A stretch of 57,732 nucleotides of DNA from Kocuria palustris. GTDB lineage: Bacteria; Actinomycetota; Actinomycetes; Actinomycetales; Micrococcaceae. Of this stretch, positions 56,972 to 57,732 are shown in pieces. Made by a program: the position numbers and the translations under genes. The DNA is taken from positions 1 through 57,732 of the forward strand of contig NZ_VDOR01000013.1 in the NCBI RefSeq assembly GCF_007666205.1, in the 5' to 3' direction. A model generated the notes under the pieces. That model was not told the origin of the DNA, did not search any database, and was given only the letters and a program-made list of their open reading frames with translations. How positions within the stretch are numbered: the stretch's first letter is position 1; each line of letters starts with the position of its first letter.

Positions 56972-57047
56972 GGGCCCTTAGCTCAGCTGGCAGAGCAGTG
57001 GACTTTTAATCCATGGGTCGTGGGTTCGATCCCCACAGGGCCCACCA
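56972..57047 (+). tRNA. tRNA-Lys (anticodon TTT)
   Basis: A complete 76-nt cloverleaf. The acceptor stem GGGCCCT (56972-56978) pairs with AGGGCCC (57037-57043), followed by the discriminator A and an encoded CCA. The D-arm has TAGCTCAGCTGGCAGAGCA, the anticodon loop is CTTTTAA with TTT at 57005-57007, and the T-arm has GTGGGTTCGATCCCCAC. The 3' end abuts an IS481-like terminus at 57049. Confidence 0.96.
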
Positions 57048-57069
57048 TTGTGATGTCTCAGTACATCGG

Positions 57070-57103
57070 AAACACCCCGAACCCTCAGGTTCGGGGTGTT
57101 TTT
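57070..57103. terminator. Strong intrinsic terminator
   Basis: A perfect 14-bp stem (57070-57083 with 57088-57101), CTCA loop and a TTT tail on the plus strand, with AAA on the other side. It can stop tRNA-Lys transcription and may work in both directions. It lies within the IS end. Confidence 0.8.
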
Positions 57104-57548
57104 CGTTGTGGCTGGTACTTCCGCGTGGGGTCCAGGGTGAGCTCGCGGAGGATCTCTCCGGTGGCCTTGGCCACGATGGTGATCTCGCGGTCCTCAACGA
57201 TCAGAACGACGTGGGTTCGGGCGTGGGCTCGGCCGATGCCGATGTGGAAGAGCTGGCCGTCGTAGCGCAGCGTGACTTTGCCCGTGGCGTCGATCTTGTC
57301 GGTGCGGAACCGGGTCGTGGCCGGTGCCAGGGGCCCTGGGGTGTCCTTCGGTGCGGCGATGTAGGCGGCGTACGGGGTGGTCTTCTTCGCTGAATGGATC
57401 CGCTGAGTGTTGTAGATCTCGCGGAACTGATCGAGCAGGGCCTGCAGGCCCGGCAGGTCTGCTGGTGGGGGCTGGGCTGCCAGCCACTTCTTCAGGGTCT
57501 GCTGGAAGCGCTCGACTTTGCCCTGGGTCTGCGGGTGGCCTCCGCGGC
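57085..57548 (-). pseudogene. IS481-like transposase, C-terminal fragment
   Basis: The frame from about 57543 down to the stop at 57085 reads GGHPQTQGKVERFQQTLKKW, the third acidic residue region of DDE integrase cores (HPQTQGKxER), then the YNTQRIHSAKKTTPYAAY and KVTLRYDGQLFHIGIG C-terminal parts. The N-terminal HTH and the first two aspartates are absent. Upstream of 57543 the same frame gives non-homologous sequence, so the protein is truncated and presumably inactive. Confidence 0.8.
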
Positions 57549-57691
57549 AGTCCCGCTTGGATGGTGGACAACGTGGCTTCGTAGACGGCGGGGCCGTCGG
57601 CCCACATGCGGGACTTGGTGGTGATCCAGCGGTGGATGCTGGCCGCGATCGCACGCGCCTCAGAGGCCGCTAGTTGTAAGAGGGCATGACG
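57549..57691 (-). pseudogene. Fragment resembling C-terminus of a plasmid replication initiator
   Basis: In the frame after a TAA at 57692-57694 the DNA encodes RAIAASIHRWITTKSRMW followed by ADGPAVYEATLSTIQAG. I recall this pattern from the region after the primase C-terminal (PriCT) domain of actinobacterial plasmid Rep proteins. It joins the transposase fragment directly at 57543-57549 with a frame change. The family call is from memory of the motif and needs a search. About 40 bp to the window end show nothing. Confidence 0.5.
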
Positions 57692-57732
57692 TTATTGGCA
57701 GGGGCCGGGACGCGTGAGGCCGGGGGATGATC

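Larger units (their letters stand above)
57049..57548 (-). mobile_element. Remnant of an IS481-family insertion sequence
   Basis: The 3' part of a transposase gene (57085-57548) plus an end-like sequence at 57049-57067, TGTGATGTCTCAGTACATC. This begins TGT and holds GATGT/ACATC inverted pentamers, as IS481-family termini often do. The end lies 1 nt after the tRNA-Lys CCA. The other end and the 5' half of the transposase are missing. Confidence 0.65.

Noticed and set aside
57085-57654. 189-aa frame as an intact transposase
   Set aside because: Residues before about 37 are not transposase-like; the N-terminal domains are missing and a different frame there carries the Rep-like motif.

Overview
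The window is high-GC DNA with actinobacterial gene content and order: Lsr2, the ftsH-folE-folP-folB-folK block, tilS-hpt, a DUF2342 metalloprotease, radA, clpC and pstSCAB. Start sites are often leaderless, with a TANNNT -10 placed 6-8 nt before ATG or GTG. The best guess is a member of the Micrococcaceae, Kocuria-like. This is inferred from gene content and not proved by a marker gene. Nearly all of it is chromosomal core or soft-core sequence. I found no rRNA, no CRISPR array, no prophage and no obvious defence island.

Layout. 1-0.1 kb: a palindromic repeat. 0.14-9.3 kb: small membrane proteins, an SDR-like protein, an ABM-domain protein, an amidase, two succinate-semialdehyde-type aldehyde dehydrogenases on opposite strands around an APC permease, a histidine phosphatase and a rhodanese. 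9.3-15.6 kb: pheA, a GntP-family permease, a second and larger palindromic repeat array, a diacylglycerol-kinase-like enzyme, serS and a Cof-type HAD phosphatase. 15.6-19.6 kb: a four-gene ABC importer of the OpuC/ProU osmoprotectant type, preceded by an AT-rich patch with two inverted repeats. 19.6-26.2 kb: an uncharacterised protein, ppa, a PBP4-type carboxypeptidase, a DUF2342 protease, a small HTH protein, tilS and hpt. 26.3-33.9 kb: ftsH, folE, folP, folB, folK, a DUF3180 protein and two bacterial PH-domain membrane proteins, mostly with overlapping stops and starts.

34-41.4 kb: a single ORF joining a DUF2520 Rossmann domain to PanC, then lysS, a small membrane protein, lsr2 and clpC. 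41.5-47.3 kb: a GNAT acetyltransferase, mutY divergent from an unknown single-pass protein, radA and a FUSC-like membrane protein. 47.4-53.8 kb: phosphate uptake, with a clear 11-bp direct-repeat PHO box ahead of pstSCAB, followed on the other strand by a DUF47 (PhoU-like)/PiT pair. 53.8-57.7 kb: a conserved hypothetical gene, a glutaminase carrying STAS and cyclic-nucleotide-binding-like domains, tRNA-Lys(UUU), and a broken junction between an IS481-like transposase fragment and what looks like the C-terminal end of a plasmid replication initiator.

Most notable points are the DUF2520-PanC fusion, the two-locus palindrome/30-bp repeat family with a compensatory base change, the glutaminase-STAS-acidic linker-cNMP architecture, the rep/IS scar abutting tRNA-Lys, overlapping divergent -10 elements between mutY and its neighbour, a candidate ClgR operator before clpC, and a 46-residue membrane gene with a perfect ribosome binding site. 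I did not find a convincing undescribed multi-gene system.
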